A stretch of DNA of 64,000 nt from Actinomyces sp. oral taxon 414 (GTDB taxonomy: Bacteria; Actinomycetota; Actinomycetes; Actinomycetales; Actinomycetaceae). The first letter of the stretch is position 1; the number at the start of each line of letters is the position of its first letter. Below, piece after piece: positions 26,489-38,783 of this stretch. The stretch covers positions 1,736,001-1,800,000 of the forward strand of contig NZ_CP012590.1 in the NCBI RefSeq assembly GCF_001278845.1, read 5' to 3'. A model generated the notes under the pieces. The model was not told where the DNA came from, did not search any database, and saw only the letters and a program-made list of their open reading frames with translations. Position numbers and translations under genes: made by a program.

Positions 26489-27456
26489 GCCCGCCCCTCC
26501 CGGGCCCGGGAGCGGGCCAGGCGCTCGGGGTCGAGGTCGGCGTCGAAGACGGCCTGGAGCATGTGCCAGTCGACGGCGTGAGCGGCCAGGCCGGGGCCGA
26601 TCCGCTCGACCCAGGCGCGGGTCCACTCGGCGACCGCCTCCCGTCCGCCTGCCCCGGGGGGGGCGGGGACCTTGTGCAGGGCGATGACGACGCCCCAGGG
26701 TCCGCCGGCGGCCCGGCGCCGGGCCCCGGTCAGGCGCTCGTAGTGGACGGTGGCGGCGTACAAGGGCAGTCCGAGGCGCTCGGCGACGGCGGCCGGTCCG
26801 GCGGCCACGTGCGCCGCGTGCCCGCACAGGGGCGCCTCGACGCCGGAGGAGGACAGGTCGCGGTCGGCCAGCAGGGCGATGACGTGGCGTCCCTCGCCCG
26901 CCGCCTCCACGAGGGACTCGAAGACCCTCTCCCCGCGGGCCTGGCCGATAATGCGCATGCCCAGGCCCCGGCGGAAGGCGACGAACTGTTCGAACAGGTC
27001 GGGCGGTTCGAGCTTCTCGGCGACCGTGAGCACCTGGGCCAGTTCGACGCAGGCCCAGGCCCCCACCAGGTCCCAGTTGCCCATGTGGGGCAGGGCGATG
27101 ACGATGGAGCCCTTCTCCATGTCGCGGCGGATCTCGGGGCCCATGACGGGGCGGACCCGGGCGGCGCGCTGGGCGGGGGTCAGGCCGGGCAGGGCGAAGG
27201 CCTCGTAGAAGTAGCGCATGTAGGAGCGCATGGCCGCCCTGGTGGCGCGCGACAGTCCGCGCCGGTCGGCGTCGGGCAGGATTCTGGACAGGTTGCGCCG
27301 CAGCTGGCCCACGCCGCCCCGGCCGGCGCGCAGGTGGTGGGCGAGCCAGGCCGCGTCCCCGGCCAGGTGGAACAGGGCGTAGCCCAGCCCGCTGGGCAGA
27401 CGCCGCACGTGGCGCCAGGCGAAGCGGTAGAGGCCCTCGACGCCGGGCCGCCTCAT
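26485..27456 (-). CDS. phosphatidylinositol mannoside acyltransferase (LPLAT superfamily, PatA-like)
   Basis: A 323-residue lysophospholipid acyltransferase-type protein (HtrB/LpxL-related) with the HX4D catalytic motif HMGNWD at 124-129. The conserved later segment VIALLADRDLSSSGVE belongs to the acyl-acceptor side. Placed between pgsA and pimA with 4-bp overlaps on both sides, it most likely acylates the mannose of PIM1/PIM2, as PatA (Rv2611c) does in mycobacteria. Acyl donor and position cannot be read. Confidence 0.87.
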   Translation of the reverse strand: MRRPGVEGLYRFAWRHVRRLPSGLGYALFHLAGDAAWLAHHLRAGRGGVGQLRRNLSRILPDADRRGLSRATRAAMRSYMRYFYEAFALPGLTPAQRAARVRPVMGPEIRRDMEKGSIVIALPHMGNWDLVGAWACVELAQVLTVAEKLEPPDLFEQFVAFRRGLGMRIIGQARGERVFESLVEAAGEGRHVIALLADRDLSSSGVEAPLCGHAAHVAAGPAAVAERLGLPLYAATVHYERLTGARRRAAGGPWGVVIALHKVPAPPGAGGREAVAEWTRAWVERIGPGLAAHAVDWHMLQAVFDADLDPERLARSRAREGRA

Positions 27457-28130
27457 GCGCTCACCGCTGCGTTGCGCCGTCCGCCCGCCCCGCGGGGGGC
27501 GGTGGCCGGGGCGCCGTCGACCAGTTGGCGGCGCACGACGAGCACCCGCTGGACGACGGTGCTCAGGCTGCCCAGGGCCACGAGGGCCAGGCCCGCCGTA
27601 ATGCCCCAGGGCGGGGCGCCCAGGCCCACGGTCAGGACGGCGACGCCAATGACGACGAGGCGGTCGGTGCGTTCGGCGATGCCGACCGCGGCGGTGGCGC
27701 CCACGGACTTGGCCCGGGCCTGCGCGTAGGGCACGGCGGCCGCTAGGACGACGCAGGCGATCCCCAGGCACAGCGTCCAGGTCCGCAGGGGCCCGTCGGC
27801 CAGGCGCAGGCCCGCCCAGGCGGTCAGGGAGCCGAAGACGGCGCCGTCGGCCAGGCGGTCCATGGTCGAGTCGAGGAAGGCGCCGAATTCGGACGAGCCC
27901 CCGGTGGCCCGGGCGAGGATCCCGTCGAAGGAGTCGGCGACAATGGTCAGGGTCAGGGCGATGGGGCCGACGACGAAGCGCCCCTGGGGCAGGGTCAGGA
28001 CCGCCACGCCGATGGTCAGCGCCGTCCCGGTGAGGGTGAGCATATTGGGGGTGACGCCGATCCTGGCCAGGGCCAGGGCGGGTCGGGTGAACAGCGACCT
28101 GGTCAGGCCGCGTCCGTGCTGTCCGAGCAT
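27453..28130 (-). CDS. pgsA: CDP-alcohol phosphatidyltransferase, likely phosphatidylinositol phosphate synthase
   Basis: A 225-residue integral membrane enzyme. The CDP-alcohol phosphatidyltransferase signature D66-x2-D69-G70-x2-A-R74...G83-x3-D87-x3-D91 is complete (DSFDGILARATGG, then FGAFLDSTMD). In actinobacteria the pgsA copy between HIT and the PIM acyltransferase joins CDP-diacylglycerol and inositol-1-phosphate, giving PIP, the precursor of PI and PIMs. The ATG at 28130 follows GAGGAAG; the stop overlaps the next gene. Confidence 0.9.
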   Translation of the reverse strand: MLGQHGRGLTRSLFTRPALALARIGVTPNMLTLTGTALTIGVAVLTLPQGRFVVGPIALTLTIVADSFDGILARATGGSSEFGAFLDSTMDRLADGAVFGSLTAWAGLRLADGPLRTWTLCLGIACVVLAAAVPYAQARAKSVGATAAVGIAERTDRLVVIGVAVLTVGLGAPPWGITAGLALVALGSLSTVVQRVLVVRRQLVDGAPATAPRGAGGRRNAAVSA

Positions 28131-28168
28131 GTCTTCCTCGAGTAAGGCGGATCGTGCGGTTCGGCAGC

Positions 28169-28810
28169 CTACCGCACGCCGTCGATGGTCGTGGGCAGGC
28201 GAGACCAGGCCCGGGCGAGCATGGCGCGCTGGTCGCCCAGGAGCTGGGGGACCGGCTTGGTCTTGCCGATAATGGGCATGAAATTGGCGTCCCCCATCCA
28301 GCGGGGGACGATGTGCTGGTGCAGGTGGGCGGCGATGCCGGCGCCCCCCACCTGCCCCTGGTTGAGCCCCAGGTTGAAGCCGTGGGGGTGGGCGACGTGG
28401 CGCACGACCTCCATGGCGCGGGCCGTCAGCCGCCCGATCTCGATGCGCTCGGCGTCGGAGGCCTCGGTCCAGTCCGCCACGTGCCGGTAGGGGCACACGA
28501 GCAGGTGACCGGTGTTGTAGGGGTAGAGGTTCATGAGCACGTAGGCGCCCTCGCCGCGGTGGACGATGAGGGACTCGGCGTCCTCGAGCCCGGGGGCGGC
28601 GCAGAAGGGGCAGCGGCGCGGCGAGCCGTCCTCGGGCTTGTCCTGGCCGCCGATGTAGACCATGCGGTGGGGGGTCCACAGGCGGCCGAAGGGGTCGGGG
28701 GCGTCGGGGTGCTGGAAGGGGGCCTGGATGCGCACGCCGTCGACGACGACGTCCGCCGGTTCGCAGCGGCCGCCGTCGTCGGCGCGGGGCGTCCCGCTCG
28801 CCTCAGTCAC
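28169..28810 (-). CDS. HIT family hydrolase/phosphorylase (Ap4A phosphorylase-like)
   Basis: A 213-residue HIT protein with the triad HLHQH at 162-166 and a CPFC pair at 67-70 that could bind zinc. The position between thrS and pgsA is that of M. tuberculosis Rv2613c, an Ap4A phosphorylase. Ap4A is a side product of aminoacyl-tRNA synthetases, so co-transcription with thrS makes functional sense. The GTG at 28810 is preceded by GGGAGAGG and overlaps the thrS stop by 8 bp. Confidence 0.88.
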   Translation of the reverse strand: MTEASGTPRADDGGRCEPADVVVDGVRIQAPFQHPDAPDPFGRLWTPHRMVYIGGQDKPEDGSPRRCPFCAAPGLEDAESLIVHRGEGAYVLMNLYPYNTGHLLVCPYRHVADWTEASDAERIEIGRLTARAMEVVRHVAHPHGFNLGLNQGQVGGAGIAAHLHQHIVPRWMGDANFMPIIGKTKPVPQLLGDQRAMLARAWSRLPTTIDGVR

Positions 28811-30839
28811 GGGCGGGCCTCTCCCCCGCCGGGTCGTTGACGCGCCCGGCGATGACGGCGGCGATGTGGTCCAGGGCCTGATCCACGGGCACGCCGTTGA
28901 TCTGTTCGCCGTCGCGCAGGCGGAAGGAGACCGCCCCGGCGTCGGCGTCCTCCCCCCCGGCGATGAGAGTGAAGGGGATCTTGTCCTTGGCGGCGTTGCG
29001 GATCTTCTTGCCGAAGCGGTCGTCGGACAGGTCGGTCTCGACGCGGATCGCCCGGGCGCGCGCCCGGGCGGCCACGCCCGCCACGTAGTCGTCGAAGGCC
29101 TCGGCCACCGGCACCAGGCGCACCTGCACCGGGGCCAGCCAGGCCGGGAAGGCGCCGGCGTAGTGCTCGGTGAGCACCCCGATGAAGCGCTCGACGCTGC
29201 CCAGTTTGGCCGAGTGCAGCATAATGGGCCGGCGGCGGGTCCCGTCGGCGGCCGTGTACTCCAGGTCGAAGCGCTCGGGCTGGTTGAAGTCGTACTGGAT
29301 GGTGGACATCTGCCAGGTGCGGCCGATGGCGTCCTTGACCTGCACGGAGACCTTGGGCCCGTAGAAGGCGGCCCCGCCCGGGTCGGGCACGACCTCCAGG
29401 CCCGAGGCGGCGCAGGCCCGCTCGAGGATGGAGGTGGCGGTGGCCCAGTCGGCGTCGGAGCCGATGAACTTGTCCCTTCCGGCGCCCTCGTCGCGGGTGG
29501 ACAGCTCGAGCGTGAAGTCGGTCAGCCCGAAGTCGGACAGGATCGAGATGAAGAAGTCGATCTGCCGTCCGATCTCGTCGGGGGCCTGCTCGGGGGTGCA
29601 GTAGGTGTGGGAGTCGTCCTGGGTGAAGCCGCGCATGCGGGTCAGGCCGTGGACGACGCCGGACTTCTCGTAGCGGTAGTCGCGGCCCATCTCGAACAGG
29701 CGCAGGGGCAGTTCGCGGTAGGAGCGGCCGCGGGAGCGGAAGATGAGGTTGTGCATGGGGCAGTTCATGGCCTTGAGGTAGTACTCCTGGCCGGCCCGCA
29801 CCACGGCGCCGTCGGCGCCGGTCTCCTCGTCGACGACCATGGGCGGGAACATGGTGTCGGCGTAGTAGGGCAGGTGCCCGGAGGTGTGGAACAGCCCGCC
29901 CTTGGAGATCTCGGGGGTGTGGACGAAGTCGAAGCCGGCCTCCTCGTGGCGGGCGATCACGTGGCTCTCAATGACGTGGCGCAGCATGCCGCCCTTGGGG
30001 TGGAAGACCGCCAGGCCGGGGCCGATCTCCTCGGGGAAGGAGAACAGGTCGAGCTGGGCGCCCAGGCGGCGGTGGTCGCGTCGGGCGGCCTCGGCCAGGC
30101 GGGTCTGGTGGGCCCGGAGGTCCTCCTTGGAGGCCCAGGCGGTGCCGTAGATGCGCTGCAGGGAGTCCCCGTGCTGGTCGCCCCGCCAGTAGGCGGCCGA
30201 GGACTTGGTCAGGGCGAAGCCGGCCCCGATGAGCCGGGTGGAGGGCAGGTGGGGGCCGCGGCACAGGTCCTTCCAGGCCACGGTGCCGTCGCGCCGGACG
30301 TTGTCGTACATGGTCAGGCCCGCCCCGCCGACCTCGACGCCGGCGCCCTCGGCGCCCGCGCCCCTGGTGGCGATGAGTTCGAGCTTGTAGGGCTGGTCGG
30401 CCAGTTCGGCGCGCCCCTGGGCCTCGGTGATGTCGCGGCGCACGAAGCGCTGGCCCTCCTTGACGATGCGCCTCATGCGCCGCTCGATCTCGCGCAGCAG
30501 TTCGGGGGTGACGGCGTCAATGCCCCCGAAGTCGTAGTAGAAGCCGTCGTCGATGAAGGGGCCGATGCCCAGGTCCACGTCGGGGAAGATCTCCTGGACG
30601 GCCTGGGCCATGACGTGGGTGGTCGAGTGGCGCAGAATGTTCAGCCCGTCGGGGCTGGACAGGGCGATGGGCTCGACGACGGCGCCGGCGGGCACGGCCC
30701 GCTCCAGGTCCCAGGGCTCGCCGTCGACCCTCATGGCCACGACGTCGCGTTCGGAGGCGAACAGGGAGGTCCCCGTGGTGCCCTCCTCGATGCTGCGCGC
30801 GGCGCCGTCGAGGACGATATCGATGCTGTGGGCTGTCAC
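28803..30839 (-). CDS. thrS: threonine--tRNA ligase
   Basis: A 678-residue class II synthetase. It has an N-terminal TGS domain, an editing domain containing the HxxxH motif [11 protein letters not shown] and a catalytic core (motif 2 [20 protein letters not shown] with a zinc-ligand cysteine in AMNCPMHN, motif 3 [19 protein letters not shown]). A C-terminal anticodon-binding domain follows ([18 protein letters not shown]). GTG start at 30839 with GGAGGAG 6 nt upstream. It heads the eight-gene operon that continues into phosphatidylinositol metabolism. Confidence 0.96.
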   Translation of the reverse strand: MTAHSIDIVLDGAARSIEEGTTGTSLFASERDVVAMRVDGEPWDLERAVPAGAVVEPIALSSPDGLNILRHSTTHVMAQAVQEIFPDVDLGIGPFIDDGFYYDFGGIDAVTPELLREIERRMRRIVKEGQRFVRRDITEAQGRAELADQPYKLELIATRGAGAEGAGVEVGGAGLTMYDNVRRDGTVAWKDLCRGPHLPSTRLIGAGFALTKSSAAYWRGDQHGDSLQRIYGTAWASKEDLRAHQTRLAEAARRDHRRLGAQLDLFSFPEEIGPGLAVFHPKGGMLRHVIESHVIARHEEAGFDFVHTPEISKGGLFHTSGHLPYYADTMFPPMVVDEETGADGAVVRAGQEYYLKAMNCPMHNLIFRSRGRSYRELPLRLFEMGRDYRYEKSGVVHGLTRMRGFTQDDSHTYCTPEQAPDEIGRQIDFFISILSDFGLTDFTLELSTRDEGAGRDKFIGSDADWATATSILERACAASGLEVVPDPGGAAFYGPKVSVQVKDAIGRTWQMSTIQYDFNQPERFDLEYTAADGTRRRPIMLHSAKLGSVERFIGVLTEHYAGAFPAWLAPVQVRLVPVAEAFDDYVAGVAARARARAIRVETDLSDDRFGKKIRNAAKDKIPFTLIAGGEDADAGAVSFRLRDGEQINGVPVDQALDHIAAVIAGRVNDPAGERPARD

Positions 30840-30901
30840 GGGGTTCTCCTCCGATGATTGCGCGGTGGACGCTGCACGGGTGCGTCCGCTCTCGCCTGCG
30901 G

Positions 30902-30907
30902 ATACTA
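30902..30907 (-). promoter_or_regulatory. candidate -10 box for the thrS operon
   Basis: Minus-strand TAGTAT, giving a leader of about 60 nt. That leader can form a small hairpin GGACGC...GCGTCC before the GGAGGAG ribosome binding site. No T-box features are present. Confidence 0.45.
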
Positions 30908-30929
30908 CCCCGCGCGACCCGGCGCGCCT

Positions 30930-31976
30930 TCAGACGCCCAGGCGGTCGCGCACGAAATGGCGGGCCCGGCGGGCCCGGCGCAGCGCCCGGTAGACGAGCC
31001 GGTGGACGGGCACGTCCCAGGCGCCGTCGACCTCCGTGGGGTGCTGGGCGAAGCGGCGCTTGTACTGCCCCACGCCGTAGAGCTCGGGGACGCGGGCCGA
31101 GTCGGCGCCCATGAGGTCCAGTCCGTCGCGCCCCTCGGCGGCCATGGCGCAGGCCACGAACCAGTCGAGGGCCTCGGCGCCGCGGAAGCCGCGCGAGGCG
31201 GAGGAGGAGGCCCCGTAGTAGGCCACGGCCCGCTTGCCCGAGACGGTCACCAGGTCCCAGCAGTGGGGCTCGCCGTCGCGCCGCAGGACGAACAGGCGGG
31301 CGTGCTCGGGGCCCAGCGTGGTGAGCATGTCCCAGTAGACGTCGCTGGGGTGGGGCCGGAAGCCGTCGCGCTGGGCGGTCTCGCTCATGACGGCGTAGAG
31401 GGACTCGAATTCCTCGCGGCTCAGCCCGGTCTCCTCGGCGATGGTGCACCCGGCCTCGCGGGCCACGCGCTCGGCGCGCAGGACGCCGCGACGCCCGGCG
31501 CGGGGCATGGCGGCGGCGATCGCCTTGGGCTCGCGGGGGGTCAGGTCGATGACGTAGGTGCGGTCGTAGGTGATGGTGGACAGCAGCTCCAGGGTGTCGC
31601 GGGCGCGGTAGCGCGCGTGCATCCTGATGAAGACGGTGCGCGGCTCGCGCCGGCGCACCTCGCGCACGAGCATCTGGCGCAGCCGGGCCTCGCGGGCGGG
31701 CGACTGCTCCTTGAGCCACACGGGCCCGTGCTTGGCCCACAGGAAGGGCCGGCCGCCGATGCGGTAGCGGTACAGGGCCAGCACCGCCGTCGGCTTGCCA
31801 TCGCATTCGAAGACGTAGCGGCCGAAGAGGGTATGCCCCTGGCTCTTCTCATAGGCCTCCCAGGCCTCGATCTGCTCCACGGGCGCCGGGGTGCACCCGA
31901 TCGCCAGTCGCATGTCGCGCGCGGACACCGCGCGCAGGACCTCCTGCTGCTGGGGCGGGGCGGGCTCGTCGGCCAT
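30930..31976 (-). CDS. FemAB/FemX-type peptidoglycan bridge aminoacyltransferase (paralogue 1)
   Basis: A 348-residue GNAT-fold FemX-like protein. Typical elements are the N-terminal EQIEAWEAYEKSQG and the mid segment TVFIRMHARYR followed by TYDRTYVIDL. The C-terminal core reads EHARLFVLRR, GASSSASRGFRGAEALDW and LDLMGADSARVPELYGVGQY, ending in the positively charged KRRFAQHP. FemX proteins transfer amino acids from aminoacyl-tRNA to lipid II to build the cross-bridge. A second paralogue lies at 36828. ATG with CAGGAG 5 nt upstream. Confidence 0.88.
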   Translation of the reverse strand: MADEPAPPQQQEVLRAVSARDMRLAIGCTPAPVEQIEAWEAYEKSQGHTLFGRYVFECDGKPTAVLALYRYRIGGRPFLWAKHGPVWLKEQSPAREARLRQMLVREVRRREPRTVFIRMHARYRARDTLELLSTITYDRTYVIDLTPREPKAIAAAMPRAGRRGVLRAERVAREAGCTIAEETGLSREEFESLYAVMSETAQRDGFRPHPSDVYWDMLTTLGPEHARLFVLRRDGEPHCWDLVTVSGKRAVAYYGASSSASRGFRGAEALDWFVACAMAAEGRDGLDLMGADSARVPELYGVGQYKRRFAQHPTEVDGAWDVPVHRLVYRALRRARRARHFVRDRLGV

Positions 31977-32045
31977 CGAGACTCCTGTCTTGCGGTGTGG
32001 TGGGGAATGGTCCGGGGGATCCGGGATCCAGGGGTCCGCGCCAGC

Positions 32046-33356
32046 CTAGCCGCCCGCGGGACCGTCGTGCTCGTTCTTGCGGATGATCTGGGTCGCGTCC
32101 GCCCCGCCGCGGCGGCGGCGCAGCAGGCGCTTGGGGTGGTGGCGGTGGAACTTCAGGTCGTGGTTGAGCTTGAGCGCGGTGACGAGCAGCCGGCGGCGCA
32201 CGGAGCGTTCGGCCGGGTCGATGAGGGGGTCCACCGCCCGGGGGGCCAGGCGCAGGGCGCGCCGGCGCAGCGCCGGGTCGTCGACCTGGTGCAGGACCAG
32301 GTGGCGGGGCACCAGGGAGTAGAGGACCTCGCGGCGCGCCTGGCGGCGCGGCCCGGGCCGGCCGTCGATCAGGTCGGCGATCATGGGGACCATGGGGTTG
32401 ACCCCGGCGGCGCTCATGTAGAAGGAGTTGCGCCCGATGCGCGGGTTGAGTTCGAAGAAGACCGACTCGCCGGTGCGCGGGTCGACCTTGACGTCGAAGT
32501 TGGCGAACCCCCGGTAGCCGGCCGCCGCCAGCAGCCGCTCCGCCCCGTCCCACAGCTCGGGGAAGGGCTCGGTGATCATGGCCACCGGGTTGCCGATGAG
32601 GGTGGGGGCGTGGTCCTCCAGCAGCACCCGGGCGGAGCCGATCATGGTCATCTCGCCGTTGGAGGCCATGTAGGCGGTCACCGAGCGCATGGCCTCGTCC
32701 TCGCCCGGGATGCGCTCCTGGATGAGGAAGGTGGAGGCGTAGCCGGCGCCCCGCAGGTCCGACCACAGCGAGGCGAGGTCGGCGGGGGTGTCCAGGAAGT
32801 AGATCTTGCGCTTGCCGGGGAAGTCGGCGGCGTCCCAGTCCGACCCGACGGCGGCCTTGCCCACCAGGGGGAAGGGGATGGGGATGTCGGGGTCGCCGTC
32901 GGCCAGCGCGGAGCAGTCCACGACCGCCTGGCGGGGGGTGCGCAGGCCCTGGGCGGCGCAGGCGGCGGCGAAGGCCACCTTGTCGCTCAGGGCGTCCATG
33001 GCCCCCACATCGGGGAAGGGCACGGCGTAGCGCGGCTCCAGTTCGGCGCGGTGGACGGCCAGGAGGCGGGCCGTGGCGTCGCTGTTGGCCATGACGACGG
33101 CGCTGCGCGGGCCCCGGTCGGCGACCAGTTCGCGCAGGAGGGAGAGCATCATGTCCTCGTCATGCTCCCTGTAGTGGCGCACGTCGATGTAGCTCGACAG
33201 CTCAATGGCCTCGATGGGGCTGGGCGACAGGAGGACGACCCGCTGTCCGGTGGCGTCGTGGAGCTGACGGGCCAGGGCGTAGGCCCCAATGTCCCCGCCG
33301 ATGACGACGGGCAGGAGATCGGGTCTGGACGGACGGCGGTCCCGGGAGCGGATCAT
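32046..33356 (-). CDS. ATP-grasp ligase (carboxylate-amine ligase, D-Asp/D-Glu ligase-like)
   Basis: A 436-residue ATP-grasp protein. It has an N-terminal pre-ATP-grasp domain (VVIGGDIGAYALARQL), a central ATP-binding lysine segment (FPLVGKAAVGSDWD) and the metal-binding FFELNPRIGRNSFYMSAAG. The layout resembles COG3919-type ligases, which include the Enterococcus D-aspartate ligase. Lying 69 bp upstream of a FemX-like gene on the same strand, it may add a D-amino acid to the peptidoglycan side chain. Actinomyces bridges can contain D-Glu. The substrate is inference. ATG at 33356 with GGAGG upstream. Confidence 0.75.
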   Translation of the reverse strand: MIRSRDRRPSRPDLLPVVIGGDIGAYALARQLHDATGQRVVLLSPSPIEAIELSSYIDVRHYREHDEDMMLSLLRELVADRGPRSAVVMANSDATARLLAVHRAELEPRYAVPFPDVGAMDALSDKVAFAAACAAQGLRTPRQAVVDCSALADGDPDIPIPFPLVGKAAVGSDWDAADFPGKRKIYFLDTPADLASLWSDLRGAGYASTFLIQERIPGEDEAMRSVTAYMASNGEMTMIGSARVLLEDHAPTLIGNPVAMITEPFPELWDGAERLLAAAGYRGFANFDVKVDPRTGESVFFELNPRIGRNSFYMSAAGVNPMVPMIADLIDGRPGPRRQARREVLYSLVPRHLVLHQVDDPALRRRALRLAPRAVDPLIDPAERSVRRRLLVTALKLNHDLKFHRHHPKRLLRRRRGGADATQIIRKNEHDGPAGG

Positions 33357-33446
33357 GGGGTCCTCCTGAGGGGCGGGTCGGACTCGCTCGCGGCGGGGGC
33401 GCCGCGACGACGAAGGCCCCGGACGGGTGTCCGAGGCCTGAGCCGG

Positions 33447-33518
33447 TGGGCGATACTGGGATCGAACCAGTGACCTCTTCCGTGTCAGGGAAGCGCGCTC
33501 CCGCTGCGCCAATCGCCC
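33447..33518 (-). tRNA. tRNA-Val (anticodon GAC)
   Basis: On the minus strand this folds as a complete cloverleaf: acceptor GGGCGAT pairing with ATCGCCC, discriminator A, TTCGATC T-loop, and anticodon loop CTGACAC giving GAC (codon GTC). 72 nt; CCA is not encoded. Confidence 0.95.
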
Positions 33519-33519
33519 G

Positions 33520-33592
33520 AGCGGATGACGGGACTCGAACCCGCGACCCTCACCTTGGCAAGGTGATGCTCTACCAACTGAGCCACATCCGC
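33520..33592 (-). tRNA. tRNA-Gly (anticodon GCC)
   Basis: Minus-strand cloverleaf with acceptor GCGGATG, D-loop AGTTGGTAGAGC, anticodon loop TTGCCAA giving GCC (codon GGC), T-loop TTCGAGT and discriminator T. One base separates it from tRNA-Val, so both come from one transcript. CCA is not encoded. Confidence 0.95.
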
Positions 33593-33742
33593 GTCGCGCC
33601 GCCGAAGCGGTGCGGGAAGTAAGGTAGCAGGTGACGGGCCCGGGCGCAAAGGTCCGGCGTGTGACGTACCCGTCTTCTCAGCGGGTCCCCCGCCCCGGCA
33701 TCCGCCCAGCCGCGACCCCCGCGCCGTGGCAATGTATGAGGC

Positions 33743-36769
<3,027 letters not shown>

Positions 36770-36776
36770 GCCCGCG

Positions 36777-36814
36777 GGGGGCGCCGTCCGGCCCGCCGGT
36801 CGGACGGCGCCCCC
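36777..36814. terminator. bidirectional terminator between convergent glgX and femX paralogue
   Basis: A perfect 14-bp GC-rich stem (36777-36790 with 36801-36814, core GCGCCGTCCG) around a 10-nt loop, immediately after the glgX stop and before the end of the convergent FemAB gene. There is no U-tract, as is common for actinobacterial hairpin terminators. Confidence 0.7.
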
Positions 36815-36827
36815 GGCTCGCCGGCGC

Positions 36828-38009
36828 CTACCGCGGCGGCGTCTTTTCGGACACCGCCCCCTCGTCCTCGTCGCGGCGCAGGCGCTCGCGCAGACGCCGC
36901 GCCCCGGCCTCGACGTCGTGCTTGAGCCTGAGGGCGCGCACCAGGGCCGCGTACAGGCGCGGGCGCACGGGCACGTCCCAGGCCCCGGGCACCTCGACCG
37001 GGCCGTCGGGGACGAACTTGTTCTTGAACTCGCGCACGCCCGCGAGCTGGGGCACGCGCGCGGAGTCCACGCCCATGAGGTCGTAGCGCCCCACCCCCTC
37101 TGCGCGCAGCCGGCAGGCCTCCCAGTAGACCAGGGCGTCCGCGGCGCGCAGGCGCCGCCCGGCCCGCGAGGAGCCGGCGTAGTAGCGCAGCGCCCGGTCG
37201 CCCGACACCGTCACCAGGGACCACGCCAGCGCCTCCCGGCCCTCCCGGCGCACGACGTACAGGCGGGCGTGCTCGGGCCCCAGGCTGCGCAGCATCGTCA
37301 GGTAGGTCGAGGCGGGGGCGGGGCGGAAGCCGTCGCGCCTGCCGGTCTCGACGAGGATCTCGTAGAGCTCGCCGAAGGCCTCCTCGGCCCGGGCGGTCTC
37401 GTCGTGGTAGGTCATCTCCCCGTTGCGCAGGGCCTTGCGGACGTCGCGCCGCCCCCGCGGCTTGAAGGCGGCCAGCAGGGACTCGTCGTCGGGGTGGTCC
37501 AGGTCGATGACGACGGTGCGGTCGTAGGTCATCGTCTGCAGCAGCTCGTGCAGATCGGGGGCGGGGTGATTCATGTGGATCCGGATGAAGACGACCGACG
37601 GCTCGTGGTAGCGCACGCCGGCTGTGAGCAGGCCGCGCAGGTCCGCCTCCTCCGCGGGCGTCGGGTCGCCGCCCAGCCACACCGGGGCGTGACGCGCCCA
37701 CAGGTAGGGCAGGCCGCGCACGTCCATCCGCGTGAGGGCGACCAGGGCCCGGGGGCGCTCCGCGGCGTCGTCGTAGATCACCCGCTCCCAGGGCTCCCGC
37801 CCGTCCATGGCGGTGTCGAAGGAGTCCCAGGCGGTGGTCTGCTCGATCGGCAGCGTGACCCCGGCCCGCTCCGCCGTCCGGCGGAAGGCCTGCCAGCCGA
37901 CGCGGCGCATTGAGCCACCGCAGCGGGGTCCGGTCGAGGGCGGGGACGACGGCGAGGGCGGGCCCCCGCGGCGGGGCCCGGCGCAGGTGGCGGGCGAGTG
38001 GCGGCTCAT
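36828..38009 (-). CDS. FemAB/FemX-type peptidoglycan bridge aminoacyltransferase (paralogue 2)
   Basis: A 393-residue paralogue of the protein at 30930, sharing its segment order: EQTTAWDSFD, VVFIRIHMNHPAPD, TYDRTVVIDL, EHARLYVVRREG, YDLMGVDSARVPQLAGVREF and KNKFVPDG. It is predicted to add an amino acid from aminoacyl-tRNA to lipid II. The ATG at 38009 has CAGGAG 4 nt upstream. The conserved homology begins only near the ATG at 37910, so the first 33 Pro/Arg-rich residues may or may not be translated. Two FemAB paralogues suggest a bridge of more than one residue, or different positions. Confidence 0.85.
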   Translation of the reverse strand: MSRHSPATCAGPRRGGPPSPSSPPSTGPRCGGSMRRVGWQAFRRTAERAGVTLPIEQTTAWDSFDTAMDGREPWERVIYDDAAERPRALVALTRMDVRGLPYLWARHAPVWLGGDPTPAEEADLRGLLTAGVRYHEPSVVFIRIHMNHPAPDLHELLQTMTYDRTVVIDLDHPDDESLLAAFKPRGRRDVRKALRNGEMTYHDETARAEEAFGELYEILVETGRRDGFRPAPASTYLTMLRSLGPEHARLYVVRREGREALAWSLVTVSGDRALRYYAGSSRAGRRLRAADALVYWEACRLRAEGVGRYDLMGVDSARVPQLAGVREFKNKFVPDGPVEVPGAWDVPVRPRLYAALVRALRLKHDVEAGARRLRERLRRDEDEGAVSEKTPPR

Positions 38010-38168
38010 GGTGCTCCTGGCTGCTGGACTCGGTCGCGCCCCGTGGCGGGGCCCGACGTCGGGCTCGCCCACGGTAACCCATCGGGCTGTGACCGTCCTT
38101 TGCGCCGCATGTGTGCACCGTCCCGGCCTGCCCACGGCGTGGGAACCGGAATGGGTGGCGCGCGCCGG

Positions 38169-38174
38169 TAGCCT
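38169..38174 (+). promoter_or_regulatory. -10 box for leaderless DUF3000-rnd transcript
   Basis: TAGCCT followed by six bases and the GTG start at 38181. The spacing is identical to that before relA, the MBL hydrolase and lipB. No Shine-Dalgarno sequence. Confidence 0.5.
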
Positions 38175-38180
38175 GTCCGG

Positions 38181-38783
38181 GTGACCGACAATTCTAGGAC
38201 GGCCTCGCCGAAGGACGCGGGAGGCGAGCGGGTGCCCGAACGATTCGAGGAGGCGCTGCTCAGCATGCGCCACGCGCCCAGGCCCCGCGGTCTAGTCCTC
38301 GACGAAGTCCCTGCGCCCCGCCGTCTGGCCCCCTACGCAGCCGCTCTGACGGCTGAGACCGTCCAGACCGAGGGGGGTGTGCCCATCGCCACGGGGCGCT
38401 TCGTCGTGCTCCACGACCCCGCGGGCCAGGACGCCTGGGACGGGGACCTGCGCGTCGTCGTCATGACGCGCTCGCGTCTCGACGACGAGGTCGGCGTCGA
38501 CCCCCTCCTGGGCTCCGCGGCCCGGTCCTGGCTGATCGAGGCGCTCGACAACGCCGGAGCCGGCTACCGGGCGCTCGTGGGCACGGTCACCCGCGTGCTG
38601 TCGGAGACCTTCGGCGGGCTCGAGCTGACCGACTCGTGCGCGCACGCGGAGATCCGCGCCTCCTGGTCGCCCGCCACCCCCGACCTGACGCCGCACCTGA
38701 TCGCCTGGTACGAGCTGTTGCACGTGGCGGCGGGCAACGAGCCGCACCTGGCCGTCCCCCTGACCCTGGCGGGAAGCCGGTGA
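38181..38783 (+). CDS. DUF3000 family protein
   Basis: A 200-residue actinobacteria-specific protein of unknown function. Typical features are the N-terminal PERFEEALLSMRHAPRPRGL, then DEVPAPRRLAPYAAALTAE, and the C-terminal DLTPHLIAWYELLHVAAG. It is soluble with no catalytic motif seen. Genes of this family commonly precede RNase D, and here the stop overlaps the RNase D start (GTGA), so the pair is translationally coupled and probably functionally linked. GTG start, apparently leaderless. Confidence 0.85.
   Translation: MTDNSRTASPKDAGGERVPERFEEALLSMRHAPRPRGLVLDEVPAPRRLAPYAAALTAETVQTEGGVPIATGRFVVLHDPAGQDAWDGDLRVVVMTRSRLDDEVGVDPLLGSAARSWLIEALDNAGAGYRALVGTVTRVLSETFGGLELTDSCAHAEIRASWSPATPDLTPHLIAWYELLHVAAGNEPHLAVPLTLAGSR

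Noticed and set aside
30840..30929. T-box riboswitch before thrS
   Set aside because: The leader is only about 60 nt with one 6-bp hairpin and lacks the T-box sequence and specifier loop.
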